64,000 nt of DNA, taken from contig WRAX01000010.1 of NCBI GenBank assembly GCA_009779935.1, positions 1 to 64,000 of the forward strand, read 5' to 3'. The DNA is from Defluviitaleaceae bacterium. Lineage in GTDB: Bacteria; Bacillota; Clostridia; Lachnospirales; WRAX01. Position numbers and translations under genes: made by a program. Shown one piece after another: positions 1-8,769 of the stretch. The notes below the pieces were generated by a model. The model was not told the DNA's origin. It worked only from the letters and a program-made list of their open reading frames with translations, and did no database searches. Every line of letters begins with the position of its first letter. Position 1 is the first letter of the stretch.

Positions 1-1
1 G

Positions 2-1096
2 TTGGCATCGGTATTGGTGGCTTGTGGTGGCAACTCGGAAGATACTGCTGATGTCCAAGCAACATCGACGAGCACAACCTCCATGAGGGATGAAGTGGCT
101 ACACGGCGTAATTTTTTGACTATTGGTGAATTGTTTAATTTTGTTAACGCAATGGCAAACAGTGAACATAGCTCGTGGGGATCCGTCCGTGTGCTTAGAG
201 TGGAAGTACTAGATGAGAGACCGGGCTACATATACAATTTCGGTACGCACATCCCGCGCCTCTTTCATCATGCACGAGTATTAGATGTTTTTTATGGCTA
301 TGAAGAGGTGGGCGATATTATTGAAATAGACCGAAGCTACATAATACCCGATCAACTCACCGTTGGAGATGATATAGTTCTGTTTTTAAGTGTACCGTCA
401 TGGACAGAAGGGCGTAAAATGCCAGACCCTCAAGGAATCTTCCGCACCCCACCCCAACTATCCTACCCCCAATCCATAATCTCCTCAATCCTAACCCGCA
501 CCATACCGGAGGATATGATATTAGAACCCACAAGACCCGATAACCCCCTATCCCTAACCATCCAAGACTTAGCCCGCATAGCAGGCCTATGTGACAGCCC
601 ATGGCCACAACCTGTTATATACAGGACAGTAACCTTCACCCCCAACGCTAACGAAGCTCTACTACCGGGCTTTATCCCCACAGGCGGAATGGTTAGAGCA
701 AATACCAATCCCTATCAAATACTCCCACGAGGTCGTATAACCATAGGTGCAGAAGGTGAACCCATACAACCAGGTAGCTCCCATAGAGAAGGAACAGAAA
801 TAATATTCCGAGCAACACCCGATAGAGGAGCTTCATTACAAGCATGGTATATCAATGGCATTAGATACACAGGAGGCACTCCAAGCTCAATAACCCTTAC
901 CTTAGAATCCAACCTTGATGTTCGTGCTGTGTTTGGGGTTGTTGGTGGCTTTATAGGAGATTTACATGATAATGAAGATGCGTCAGAACAGCAATTGGGT
1001 GATGGGTATGTATCTACGGAAGTAGATATAGATGACTCGGGTGATGGGTATGTGTTATTAGAAATGGATGATTCGTCTGATAATTATGGTGACTAA
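2..1096 (+). CDS. Secreted lipoprotein, 5' end cut by window edge
   Basis: The reading frame is open from the first bases, so the true start lies outside the window. The first visible residues, ASVLVACGG, are the end of a lipoprotein signal peptide with the lipobox Cys, so the mature protein is probably anchored outside the membrane. Residues about 240-315 look like a bacterial-repeat (InlB B-repeat-like) domain: a G-rich beta segment, a WYINGIRY motif and an ending TLESNLDVRAVF. The C-terminal 45 residues are strongly acidic (repeated GDGYV and Asp/Ser runs). No enzymatic motif is visible; the function is unknown. It is followed by a long hairpin. Confidence 0.75.
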   Translation: MASVLVACGGNSEDTADVQATSTSTTSMRDEVATRRNFLTIGELFNFVNAMANSEHSSWGSVRVLRVEVLDERPGYIYNFGTHIPRLFHHARVLDVFYGYEEVGDIIEIDRSYIIPDQLTVGDDIVLFLSVPSWTEGRKMPDPQGIFRTPPQLSYPQSIISSILTRTIPEDMILEPTRPDNPLSLTIQDLARIAGLCDSPWPQPVIYRTVTFTPNANEALLPGFIPTGGMVRANTNPYQILPRGRITIGAEGEPIQPGSSHREGTEIIFRATPDRGASLQAWYINGIRYTGGTPSSITLTLESNLDVRAVFGVVGGFIGDLHDNEDASEQQLGDGYVSTEVDIDDSGDGYVLLEMDDSSDNYGD

Positions 1097-1134
1097 CCAT
1101 CAGAATATTTATATGATTAACATTGAGCAATATC

Positions 1135-1176
1135 AAACCACCCCACACTTATGCCCTTATAGGTGTGGGGTGGTTT
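1135..1176. terminator. Strong hairpin after the lipoprotein gene
   Basis: A perfect 14-bp stem (AAACCACCCCACAC at 1135-1148 with its complement at 1163-1176) and a 14-base loop lie about 40 bases past the stop codon. There is no clear T-run on either side, so it is either a non-classical terminator or an mRNA-stabilising hairpin. Confidence 0.55.
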
Positions 1177-1207
1177 GAAAATGTTCTAATTGACTAATGG
1201 ATTAGGT

Positions 1208-1496
1208 TTATGCGACCCCATTCTCATAGGCATAATACTCATCCAGATAACTTCCGCAATCAGTAGCTGCCGGCGGGCCGAAGGCTTTTACACTTGTGCA
1301 GGTGATGTCGTTTGAGCATTCTCCGCCGAACCGTTATCCGAAGTGGGCAAGCAATCACTGATGGCTTCCATTGGCCAATAAAGTCGGAATCAACAATGGC
1401 AGTATAAATAATATGAGTATTATGCTTGCTGTCATCAGTAGCTTTTATGGCAGCGCAATTATCCAACCAACCCTTATAAGAGAGGTCATAACCCTT
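1208..1496 (-). pseudogene. Frameshifted remnant of an unrecognised gene
   Basis: On the minus strand one frame gives protein-like sequence containing GWLDNCAAIKATDDSKHN and DSDFIGQWKPSVIA. A second frame takes over near 1340 and reads FGGECSNDITCTSVKAFG, then ATDCGSYLDEYYAYENGVA and a TAA at 1208-1210. Joined, they look like the Cys-rich C-terminal half of one protein broken by a frameshift. There is no good start codon or ribosome site, and the upstream end runs into the stop of the fakA-like gene. The family is not recognised; the coding interpretation rests on composition only. Confidence 0.4.
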
Positions 1497-1498
1497 TA

Positions 1499-3181
1499 CT
1501 ACTCCGCCGAGAAGATATAGTTATAAACCACCTGCCCGCCAACTGCGGTGGTAACTTCGCAACCCGGGTAATTGTCGGCCAAATGCGCCTCAATATGGGC
1601 GGTTTGGGCAAACTCTGCATCTGTTCCTGTGTATATGGTAAACATGTCATAACCGCCTGCCATCATGGCATCTGCCAGTTCCGCTGCTGCCGGCTCCAAT
1701 TGTTTGTGGGCACAGATGATTTTACCTTCCAAAATTCCGATAAAATCCCCTTCTTTAACATGTTTTCCATCCAGCTCTGTATCCCGCACGGCAACGGTAA
1801 TTTGTCCCGTGGTAACATCACTTAATGCCGCACGCATTTCCTCCAAATTGGTTTCAAAACCATTGTCGGGTAGGTAGTTAAACATGGCGGCAATGCCTTG
1901 GGGCAGGGTTTTGGATTCTACCACAGCAACATTGCTGTTTTCGCAAAGCTCCGCCGCCTGCTGCGCCGCTAAAATGATGTTTTTGTTGTTGGGTAAAATT
2001 ATCACATTGTCCGCATTAAGCAGGGCGGCACCCTTGGCAATTTCTTCGGCAGAAGGGTTCATGGTCTGTCCGCCTTCGATTATATAATCCACACCGATTT
2101 CCGCAAAAATTTCCTTAAACCCTTTGCCGGATGATATGGCAATAACCCCCAGCTCCCGCCTTTCGTTGGTGGCGGATGGGGCAAATAAATCCACATTTTC
2201 CTTGGCATCCAAAAAGCTGACTGCCCCATGGTGTTGAAAACGCATGTTGTCGATTTTAATATGGGATAATGGGCCAATTTTCATGGCTTCTTCCATCACT
2301 GCCCCGGGATGGTCGGTATGTACATGCACTTTCACAATCTCGTCATCGGACACAACGGCAATACTGTCGCCAATTGTGTCCATATATACCTTAAACTCAC
2401 CCTCGGCTTTTTCGCTAAAACCTTTTACATTAATAAAAAATTCGGTACAATAGCCAAAGGTAATATCATCAGGGTTAATAGCCGCAAGTGCGGAAAAATC
2501 AGGCCCTTCTTCCACTTCATTGGACCCTTCTGCAACAATTTGCGGGTTACGGGAGCGCACACCAAGTGCCATCCCCTCAAAAAACACCATAATGCCTTCG
2601 CCGCCACTGTCCACCACACCTGCTTGCTTCAAAACCGGCAACATGTCGGGGGTGCGTTTTAGGGCATCATAACCCTCCGCCATAATTTCCTTCATAAACA
2701 AACTTAGGTCATTGGTTGAATAAGCGATGTTAGTGGAAACCTCCGCCATATGCCGCCAAACGGTTAGCATTGTGCCTTCCTGCGGGCGCATTACGGCTTT
2801 ATAGGCAACTTTGTTAGCTTGATTAAGTGCTTCTGCAATTTCTTGGGTGCCTGCCGCTTCCATACCTTCCAAACCACGGGAAAAACCACGGAAAAACTGG
2901 GAAAATATTACCCCGCTATTACCCCGCCCGCCACGCAAAGCACCACTTGCCGCAGCTTTTGCCACTTGGCAAATATCTGTGGTGTCAAGCTTTTCCACTT
3001 CACGTGCCGCTGCAAGGGCGGTAAAGGACATATTTGTGCCCGTATCCCCATCAGGCACGGGAAACACATTAAGGGCATTTATCCGCCCCATATGCGCCAT
3101 AAGGCGGTTGCTACCGCAAATTATCATGCGGCGCAGCATTGCACCATCGATCTTCTCAATCCTCGGCTTTCGCTTATCCAT
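1499..3181 (-). CDS. fakA: Fatty acid kinase FakA-like, DAK2-domain protein
   Basis: 560 residues, close to the usual length of FakA/YloV (about 550). The N-terminal DAK2 (DhaL-like) nucleotide-binding domain has the signature VFPVPDGDTGTNM at about residues 39-51 and RGGRGNSGVIFSQFFRG at about 83-99. A middle and a C-terminal FakA domain follow. In known systems FakA is the ATP-binding subunit that phosphorylates fatty acids held by a FakB (DegV-family) protein, feeding exogenous fatty acids into phospholipid synthesis. No FakB gene is in this window. It overlaps the upstream Asp23 gene by 8 bases, the usual yloU-yloV pairing, so both are probably translated from one mRNA starting at the promoter at 3561-3589. 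Confidence 0.9.
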   Translation of the reverse strand: MDKRKPRIEKIDGAMLRRMIICGSNRLMAHMGRINALNVFPVPDGDTGTNMSFTALAAAREVEKLDTTDICQVAKAAASGALRGGRGNSGVIFSQFFRGFSRGLEGMEAAGTQEIAEALNQANKVAYKAVMRPQEGTMLTVWRHMAEVSTNIAYSTNDLSLFMKEIMAEGYDALKRTPDMLPVLKQAGVVDSGGEGIMVFFEGMALGVRSRNPQIVAEGSNEVEEGPDFSALAAINPDDITFGYCTEFFINVKGFSEKAEGEFKVYMDTIGDSIAVVSDDEIVKVHVHTDHPGAVMEEAMKIGPLSHIKIDNMRFQHHGAVSFLDAKENVDLFAPSATNERRELGVIAISSGKGFKEIFAEIGVDYIIEGGQTMNPSAEEIAKGAALLNADNVIILPNNKNIILAAQQAAELCENSNVAVVESKTLPQGIAAMFNYLPDNGFETNLEEMRAALSDVTTGQITVAVRDTELDGKHVKEGDFIGILEGKIICAHKQLEPAAAELADAMMAGGYDMFTIYTGTDAEFAQTAHIEAHLADNYPGCEVTTAVGGQVVYNYIFSAE

Positions 3182-3530
3182 GGACCCTCAGCCCCTCCAC
3201 AAAAACATTCACCAAGGCCACGTTAAGCCCGCAGGTTTCTTCCACCTTATATTTTACAGCAGACATTAGGGATTCGCATATAGCGGTGATATTTGTGCCA
3301 TATTCGGCAATAACATGCAATTCTATGGTCAGCTGCCCGTCCTTGGCAGTGAGTTTAAGCCCTCGGGTCATATTATCCATGCGCAAAAGATGCACAATCC
3401 CATCCCTGGCGGACTTTGCAGCCATGCCAACAATACCATAACATTCCATGGCTGCAAGCCCCGCAATGCGTGCCACAATGCCGTTGTTGATGCTTATTGT
3501 TCCCAAGTTGTTTTTAATTTTGCAAGCCAT
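3174..3530 (-). CDS. Asp23/Gls24 family envelope protein (YloU-like)
   Basis: 118 residues. The compact Asp23/Gls24 (DUF322) fold is shown by GTISINNGIVARIAGLAA near the N-terminus, a central ELHVIAEYGTNI strand and the terminal VALVNVFVEGLRV. Family members are small cytoplasmic or membrane-associated proteins linked to the cell envelope; in Firmicutes a copy sits directly upstream of fakA, as here. A GGAGG site lies 9 bases before the ATG. It is first in a two-gene operon with its own promoter. Confidence 0.88.
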   Translation of the reverse strand: MACKIKNNLGTISINNGIVARIAGLAAMECYGIVGMAAKSARDGIVHLLRMDNMTRGLKLTAKDGQLTIELHVIAEYGTNITAICESLMSAVKYKVEETCGLNVALVNVFVEGLRVHG

Positions 3531-3560
3531 AATGCCCCTCCAAAAAAATTCTATCCCTAC

Positions 3561-3589
3561 ATTATATCATCACATTACCAAAAAAACAA
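3561..3589 (-). promoter_or_regulatory. Sigma-A-type promoter for asp23-fakA
   Basis: On the minus strand TTGTTT (3584-3589) and TATAAT (3561-3566) are separated by exactly 17 bases, about 30 bases upstream of the Asp23 start codon. Confidence 0.6.
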
Positions 3590-3610
3590 GCACCAAGCAC
3601 CAAGTGCAAC

Positions 3611-3637
3611 AAAAAAGGCGGCAAATGCCACCTTAGT
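3611..3637 (-). terminator. Intrinsic terminator of the ABC-2 exporter operon
   Basis: Minus strand: stem AAGGTGGC / GCCGCCTT with a four-base loop followed directly by a T-run, 12 bases after the permease stop codon. Its position also isolates the asp23 promoter from upstream transcription. Confidence 0.7.
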
Positions 3638-3648
3638 TGAAATGGCGG

Positions 3649-4386
3649 TTAACCCCGCAAACCTTTTTTGCGATAGGCAACCACAAACAAAACAGCAAAA
3701 ATCACCACATTAGCGGCAATTATTATGGCGGATTCGGTCATTGGGATGTCGAACATAGGTTCTAATCCTTCCGGTACATGAACCATAATTTGGGTAAGAG
3801 CCGCAAAAATTTGGAAGGTGAAAGTGAAGTGGGCAATATTTGCAGCCGCCTCGCTATACATGGCTATGAAAGGCGCAAATCCCAAAATCATCATAATAGG
3901 TGTATAAATGGCAGAGCATTGCTGTACATTTTTGGAAAACAGCCCAATTATAGCACCCAAAACAGCAGATGCCAGCACCCCAAGCAACGAAAGCCCGAGG
4001 AAAATCACCAATTCCATGCCTGCAAAGCTGCCAATAAATGCAAAAATAAGCAAAGGCACAATGGCAATTACCAGCACAAAGCCGATAAGGCCTGTTAAGT
4101 ATTGTCCGGGTTTTACACCGGCCGTAACTAAAAACCGTAATGATTTATACTCGTTATCCTCTGCAATTGTATTGGCAATTGTTACCATAGGCACCATTGC
4201 TGCAAACATGGTTGCAAATTGCACAATAAAGGCCGGTGCAATGTCAAAGCCATATTCGTCCGGTCCGCCCAAAAAGTTAGCAAATAAAAATGCCAAAAGC
4301 GGGAAAATGATATACATAATGGTGATGGACAGGTTTTTTGGCAAATCCACCAATTGTTTCATAAAAATAGCTTGTACGGCTCTCAT
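3649..4386 (-). CDS. ABC-2 type transporter permease
   Basis: 245 residues with about six hydrophobic segments, the layout of ABC-2 (DrrB/NatB-like) exporter permeases. It starts MRAVQAIFMKQLVDLPKNLSI and has a hydrophilic segment, VTIANTIAEDNEYKSLRFLV, typical of the cytoplasmic loop that contacts the ATPase. The ATG overlaps the stop of the ATPase gene by one base (TAATG), so the two are co-translated and form one exporter. The substrate cannot be told from sequence; drugs, lipids or small ions are all known for the family. Confidence 0.85.
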   Translation of the reverse strand: MRAVQAIFMKQLVDLPKNLSITIMYIIFPLLAFLFANFLGGPDEYGFDIAPAFIVQFATMFAAMVPMVTIANTIAEDNEYKSLRFLVTAGVKPGQYLTGLIGFVLVIAIVPLLIFAFIGSFAGMELVIFLGLSLLGVLASAVLGAIIGLFSKNVQQCSAIYTPIMMILGFAPFIAMYSEAAANIAHFTFTFQIFAALTQIMVHVPEGLEPMFDIPMTESAIIIAANVVIFAVLFVVAYRKKGLRG

Positions 4387-5096
4387 TACCCCACCACCTC
4401 CGCCTGCTTATGCCCCGTAAGCTTGATAAATACCGATTCTAAATCCGGCACGGTTTTGAAGCTATTATGCTTTTCGCAAATATCCCTTGGTGTACCGTAT
4501 TCCACAATAGCACCCTTGTGCAATAGCGCAACATTGTTGCAAAGGTGTACGGCTTCATCCATATTGTGGGTGGTTAGGAAAATAGTTGTCCCTTCATCCC
4601 GCAGGCCAAAAATCAACTTATGTATGCCAACGGCCGTGTTGGGGTCCAGGTTGGATGTGGGCTCGTCTAAAAACAAAACTTTTGGTTTATGTATGATGGA
4701 ACGGGCAAGGGCAAGCCTTTGGCGCATACCCTTGGAAAGCTTGTTTACAGGCTTTTTGCCCGCTTCACCCAATCCAACAGAATTTAGGGATTCCTGCACC
4801 TTGGCTTTGCCAACGCCATAAATACCCGCAAAAAGGCTAAGGTTTTCGGCGGCGGTAAGGCGGGCATATAGGCCGTCCTGCTCCAACATAAGCCCTGTTT
4901 CAAGGGGTTTTGCCCCCACATTAAACTCGCCGCCATCAGCGGCTATTTGGTGGGCAAGTATGTTGATAATTGTGGTTTTACCGGCCCCCGAAGGGCCAAG
5001 CAATCCAAAAATCTCCCCTGCCCCCACATTAAATGTCACATTGTTCAAAACGGTTTGCTCACCAAACCGCTTGACAATATTTGTCATGGAAATCAT
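4386..5096 (-). CDS. ABC transporter ATP-binding protein
   Basis: 236 residues starting MISMTNIVKRFGEQTV. Walker A is LLGPSGAGKTTI (about 34-45), the signature is KLSKGMRQRLALARS, Walker B is PKVLFLDEPTSNLDP and the switch His is in TTHNMDEA. The open frame extends 45 codons further upstream, but that extension has no family similarity, while AAGGAG sits 7 bases before this ATG, so this start is preferred. Partner of the adjacent ABC-2 permease; together a two-gene exporter with its own promoter at 5137-5165. Confidence 0.9.
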   Translation of the reverse strand: MISMTNIVKRFGEQTVLNNVTFNVGAGEIFGLLGPSGAGKTTIINILAHQIAADGGEFNVGAKPLETGLMLEQDGLYARLTAAENLSLFAGIYGVGKAKVQESLNSVGLGEAGKKPVNKLSKGMRQRLALARSIIHKPKVLFLDEPTSNLDPNTAVGIHKLIFGLRDEGTTIFLTTHNMDEAVHLCNNVALLHKGAIVEYGTPRDICEKHNSFKTVPDLESVFIKLTGHKQAEVVG

Positions 5097-5136
5097 TTTT
5101 TCGCTCCTTTTTGGCTTTATTGATTTGCACTTATAC

Positions 5137-5165
5137 ACAATAGCACAAGGGCAAGCAAAAGTCAA
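5137..5165 (-). promoter_or_regulatory. Promoter for the ABC-2 exporter
   Basis: Minus strand TTGACT (5160-5165), a 17-base spacer and TATTGT (5137-5142), about 40 bases before the ATPase start. The -35 is strong and the -10 is imperfect. Confidence 0.5.
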
Positions 5166-5196
5166 CATAAAGTTCGTGGAATAGAAAATACAGCTC

Positions 5197-7089
5197 TTAC
5201 TTATCAACAAAAACCGTGTTTCCCTCCACATGTCTTTTATCCATCAAACGGCGGGCCTTTCTGTTTTCCACCGTATCAAATACAATGGAAAAGTCATAAT
5301 CATCTGGGTAAAGCTGGTCGGCGGCGGCTATCAGCTTTACCCGTTTGTGGTTAACAAGCTGCTTGCTACCTTTTATTTGCACGCCAAGCTCCCCCTTGCC
5401 ATTGGCACGTTGGTAAATAATGCCCACGTTCCTTTTAGGGTACACCAACACACTGTCACCAATGTTAAAACTTTGGCTTCTGGGCATTTTCACATCTTTT
5501 TCAGGTTCGCTTGCAACTTCCAAGGGCGTGACATGGATTATGTTGCCTGTCTTTTGGGCGGCAGGGATAATGCCCATATAAGTAATCTCCCTTGCCCTTT
5601 CCAAAATATGGGTTGGCATCCCAAGCCTTTGGGCTATGTGCAGGGCGCAGCTTTCGCCGGCTTCGCCTATTTCCAGCTTGTATAGGGGCATTAGGCTGTC
5701 CCTGTTAAAGGCCATGCGGGCGTTTACGAGCCCATTGGTGCTTGCGGCAAAATCCTTAATTTCGGGATAATGGGTGGTTACTGTAAAAAGGCAGCCTTTT
5801 ACTAACAACTCTTCCAAAATAGCCGTGGCTATGCCCATACCTTCGGCAGGGTCCGTGCCGGAACCAAGCTCGTCAAACAAAATTAAAGATTTGTCCGTTG
5901 CCTGCCCTAAAACATCAATAATATTGGTCATATGGGAAGAGAATGTGGAAAGGTTTTGGGAGATACTTTGCCCATCCCCAATATCACACCAAACCCCATC
6001 AAAAATGCACATGCTGCTGCGCCCGTCGGCAACCACATGCAGTCCGCTTTGTGCCATAAGCGAAGCAAGCCCCACGGTTTTAATTGCAACAGTTTTGCCG
6101 CCCGTGTTTGGGCCGGTTATCACAACCCCTTGCACGCCACCACCCAAAGCAAAGTCCAAGGCAACAGCATCATGCCCTAAAAGGGGGTGCTTTGCGGAAA
6201 GTAACCTAATCTCCCTTTCCTCCGTCAACCTTATTTGGCCGGCTTTCATATGCAGGCTAAGCTTGGCCTTGGCAAAAACAAAGTCCAAAACCTCCATACC
6301 CTCCATGTTTATTTTGATAGAGGGCAGGTGGCTGTCAATCAAGGCTGTTAGTGTGTAAAGTATTGTGCGTACCTCATTTTCCTCCTCAATTTTCAGCAAG
6401 GCAAGCTCGTCTTGCAGCTTGGCAATGGCCGCAGGCTCTATAAAACAAGTGCCGCCTGTGTTGGACATTTCTACCAAAACCCCTTGTATCTTGTTCTTAA
6501 ACTTTCTTTGCACGGGTATAGTGTATCTGCCGCCACGTACCACCACATAATTCTCGGCACAATAGGCTTTATTTGCTTTTAGAAGGGCTTCTGCCTTGGC
6601 TTTAATTTGTTCGCTTTTGCGCTCCATACCCCTGCGCAAATCATGCAGTTTAGGGGTTGCCCTATCGTCAATTTGCCCATTGCGCAAACAGCGGTTTATC
6701 TCCTCATCCAAATCCGAAATATCCGCCATGGAATTGCCGTAAAAAGCGATTTCGCCCCCAATAAATTCCGCCTTTTTCAGATAAGCCTTAATGCGGCCGC
6801 ATGCCACAATAAAGGCCGCAACATTGTTTATATCATCCACCGTAAGCATTGCATCTACACCCAGCAAAACAAGTATTTTGTCAAGGTCCGTCATCAAAGC
6901 AATGGGTGGGTTGCCCTGGTGCTCTAAAATCCTTCTCGCCTCTGATGTTTGGTTTGCAAGCCTTGTTGCATCTGCAATGGTTGCCGCAGGCGTAACCGCC
7001 TTGCATCTCTCCTTCGCCGCTGTGGATACGGCAAAATCGGCTAATTGGTTTAATATGGTATCAAATTCTAAGGTCTCAAAATGGTTCAT
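5197..7089 (-). CDS. MutS2-like DNA-binding ATPase lacking the Smr domain
   Basis: 630 residues. The N-terminal half matches the MutS2 core/lever region (MNHFETLEFDTILNQLADFA; VVVRGGRYTIPVQ; GVLVEMSNTGGTCFIEP). The ATPase half has Walker A VVITGPNTGGKTVAIKT (about 337-353), Walker B LILFDELGSGTDPAEGMG and FTVTTHYPEIK. The last 90 residues hold a short basic segment with NIGDSVLVYPKRNVGI, reminiscent of the KOW-like stretch of MutS2. Typical MutS2 is about 780 residues and ends in an Smr endonuclease domain; none is present here, so recombination control or ribosome-rescue nuclease activity known for MutS2 cannot be assumed. GGAGTGATAAG precedes the ATG. Confidence 0.88.
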   Translation of the reverse strand: MNHFETLEFDTILNQLADFAVSTAAKERCKAVTPAATIADATRLANQTSEARRILEHQGNPPIALMTDLDKILVLLGVDAMLTVDDINNVAAFIVACGRIKAYLKKAEFIGGEIAFYGNSMADISDLDEEINRCLRNGQIDDRATPKLHDLRRGMERKSEQIKAKAEALLKANKAYCAENYVVVRGGRYTIPVQRKFKNKIQGVLVEMSNTGGTCFIEPAAIAKLQDELALLKIEEENEVRTILYTLTALIDSHLPSIKINMEGMEVLDFVFAKAKLSLHMKAGQIRLTEEREIRLLSAKHPLLGHDAVALDFALGGGVQGVVITGPNTGGKTVAIKTVGLASLMAQSGLHVVADGRSSMCIFDGVWCDIGDGQSISQNLSTFSSHMTNIIDVLGQATDKSLILFDELGSGTDPAEGMGIATAILEELLVKGCLFTVTTHYPEIKDFAASTNGLVNARMAFNRDSLMPLYKLEIGEAGESCALHIAQRLGMPTHILERAREITYMGIIPAAQKTGNIIHVTPLEVASEPEKDVKMPRSQSFNIGDSVLVYPKRNVGIIYQRANGKGELGVQIKGSKQLVNHKRVKLIAAADQLYPDDYDFSIVFDTVENRKARRLMDKRHVEGNTVFVDK

Positions 7090-7390
7090 CTTATCACTCC
7101 TTCAATATTTCAAACAATAATACAAAAAAATACCGCAAACAAGTGGCCTAAAGAAAGGCTACCCATCTACGGCATTTACAATGTAAACGCAAAAAAGATA
7201 CGACCTAATCGTACCCCCATAAAAGGCAGTATTCAAAAAAGGTTACAAGTCTGGTTGGTATTTGGTTATCAAGTGCTGGCGTTAGCCACCAATACCATTC
7301 TCACACTCACAAAACATTCCTCCGTTTCAAAATATAATTCTTTTGTATTTTAACATGTAAAGCGCAAAATGTCAATATCAAATATTTTAC
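7090..7390. other. Intergenic region, divergent from MutS2-like gene
   Basis: About 300 AT-rich bases between two divergent genes. It holds a small hairpin (TACGA/TCGTA around 7199-7213) and GGCCTAAAGAAAGGCTACCC near 7144, which faintly recalls a riboswitch core, but I could not fold it into a known class. A 90-codon frame crosses it without a ribosome site and is probably not a gene. Otherwise nothing supported. Confidence 0.4.
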
Positions 7391-7420
7391 TTGACTAAAC
7401 TTACAAAACTTTGATATAAT
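7391..7420 (+). promoter_or_regulatory. Promoter for the EAL-HDOD gene
   Basis: TTGACT at 7391-7396, an 18-base spacer and TATAAT at 7415-7420. A strong AAGGGGAGG follows at 7449-7457. Confidence 0.7.
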
Positions 7421-7495
7421 GATAGCTGATTCCATTATTGCTTCGAGTAAGGGGAGGATACTATCAAATATTTAATCGTACCAAAACCGATATTA

Positions 7496-8707
7496 ATGCG
7501 GGATATGACTGTTTTGGCATATTGCTTCCGCTACGAATCTGCCCACGATTATATTGCACATGCCCCCGCACGTGCTTTTGACGGGGTTGTAAACCCGCCG
7601 GGCTTGGATATCTTGGAAAGAGTAGGCATTGATGCGTTTACCAATGGTGCGCCGCTTTTTGTACCCATCAGCAAATTTGCTTTGCTTTCCGATATGTCCC
7701 AAAAAAGCACCCAACCTCCCAATCAAATTATATTTTTGTTTAACCATACCGACATAACACCGGAAGAGCCTTTTTTAAGTAGCATTAAGGCACTAAAACA
7801 ACGGGGATACAGGTTTGCCATCGAAAACCCAAGGGATGTTAATCACCTGCACCCTATCCTTGAACTTTGTGATTTTGTTATACTTGGTTTTAAGTATAAT
7901 ATGAATAATATGACAACCTTTCGCCAATTGGCAGCCTCCCACAAGCATTTGGAATTTATTGCAGCTGATATTAATGGGCTGGAAATATTTAGCCAATTGG
8001 ACAAAACCAATTTTAAGTATTTTGAAGGGCGTTTTTACAATGTGCCTGTATCCAAGGATCAATCCACCATGTCGCCTGTTAAAATAAACCGCATCCATCT
8101 GCTTAACACAGTGCAGGAGGAGGATTTTGCCATAGAAAGCGTAGCGGATATTGTCGGGCGTGACCCGTCCATGTCCATTAGCTTGTTAAAATTGGTAAAT
8201 TCGCCTCATTTGGGCATTAGCCAAAAAATTAAAAGCATACAGCATGCTGTTGCCATGCTTGGGCAAAAAGAGGTGCGCAAGTGGGTTACAACCGTTATAG
8301 CCAACCTGTTGGCAGAAGATAAACCGGGAGAGCTTACCCGCCTATCCCTTCTACGTGCCAAGTTTGCGGAAAATATGGCACGCCACTTCCACCTGGCCAT
8401 GCAGGCAAATGACCTGTTTTTGCTTGGCTTGTTTTCCATACTGGATGCAGCTTTGGATATGCCAATGGAAGATGCCTTAAAGCTTATCCATGTATCTGAG
8501 GAGATACATACAGCTTTAGTGGAGCGCAAAGGGCGGTTTATGAAAATCCTCAACTTCATCCTTGCCTACGAAGCCGCCGATTGGACAGAGGTTAAAAACA
8601 CAATGATGCTCCACGACATCAGTGCAGGTGATGTTTTTGAATCCTATATGGAAACCGTAAGCTGGTATGATTCCATACTAAACGAAGCCTACGAAGTTGA
8701 AGCATAA
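7496..8707 (+). CDS. EAL-HDOD domain signalling protein (YuxH-like)
   Basis: At least 403 residues. The N-terminal half is a degenerate EAL domain: it lacks the catalytic ExL motif and reads PILELCDFVILGFKYNM where active enzymes carry metal ligands, so c-di-GMP hydrolysis is unlikely. The C-terminal half is an HDOD domain (VADIVGRDPSMSISLLKLVN, HAVAMLGQKEVRKWV). Such proteins act as scaffolds in signalling and motility. The first ATG is at 7496, but the only ribosome site (GGAGG at 7453-7457) is 38 bases upstream and in-frame sequence YLIVPKPILMRDM before the ATG fits the usual family N-terminus (FVARQPIFDRK type). Translation may therefore begin at the AUC at 7463, five bases after the GGAGG. 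Confidence 0.88.
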   Translation: MRDMTVLAYCFRYESAHDYIAHAPARAFDGVVNPPGLDILERVGIDAFTNGAPLFVPISKFALLSDMSQKSTQPPNQIIFLFNHTDITPEEPFLSSIKALKQRGYRFAIENPRDVNHLHPILELCDFVILGFKYNMNNMTTFRQLAASHKHLEFIAADINGLEIFSQLDKTNFKYFEGRFYNVPVSKDQSTMSPVKINRIHLLNTVQEEDFAIESVADIVGRDPSMSISLLKLVNSPHLGISQKIKSIQHAVAMLGQKEVRKWVTTVIANLLAEDKPGELTRLSLLRAKFAENMARHFHLAMQANDLFLLGLFSILDAALDMPMEDALKLIHVSEEIHTALVERKGRFMKILNFILAYEAADWTEVKNTMMLHDISAGDVFESYMETVSWYDSILNEAYEVEA

Positions 8708-8710
8708 TAA

Positions 8711-8756
8711 AATAAAAAATGCCGTTGACCCCATAGGGAGTACGGCATTTTTTATT
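8711..8756. terminator. Bidirectional terminator between converging genes
   Basis: A perfect 15-bp stem (AATAAAAAATGCCGT at 8711-8725, complement at 8742-8756) with a 16-base loop. The A-run and T-run flanks let it work on both strands, between the EAL-HDOD gene and the converging PEGA-domain gene. Confidence 0.88.
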
Positions 8757-8769
8757 CATCATCGTCGCT

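Noticed and set aside
4386-5231. Longer ABC ATPase with 45 extra N-terminal residues
   Set aside because: The extension crosses the promoter and has no family similarity; the inner ATG has AAGGAG at the right distance.
7120-7230. Possible c-di-GMP-type riboswitch upstream of the EAL-HDOD gene
   Set aside because: A GGCCTAAAG-like stretch and a following GGCTACCC are present, but the conserved core and two-stem order of the GEMM-I class cannot be built on either strand, and it lies upstream of the mapped promoter.
7081-7353. A 90-codon plus-strand frame in the intergenic region
   Set aside because: It starts in the MutS2-like start region, has no ribosome site and no recognisable pattern.
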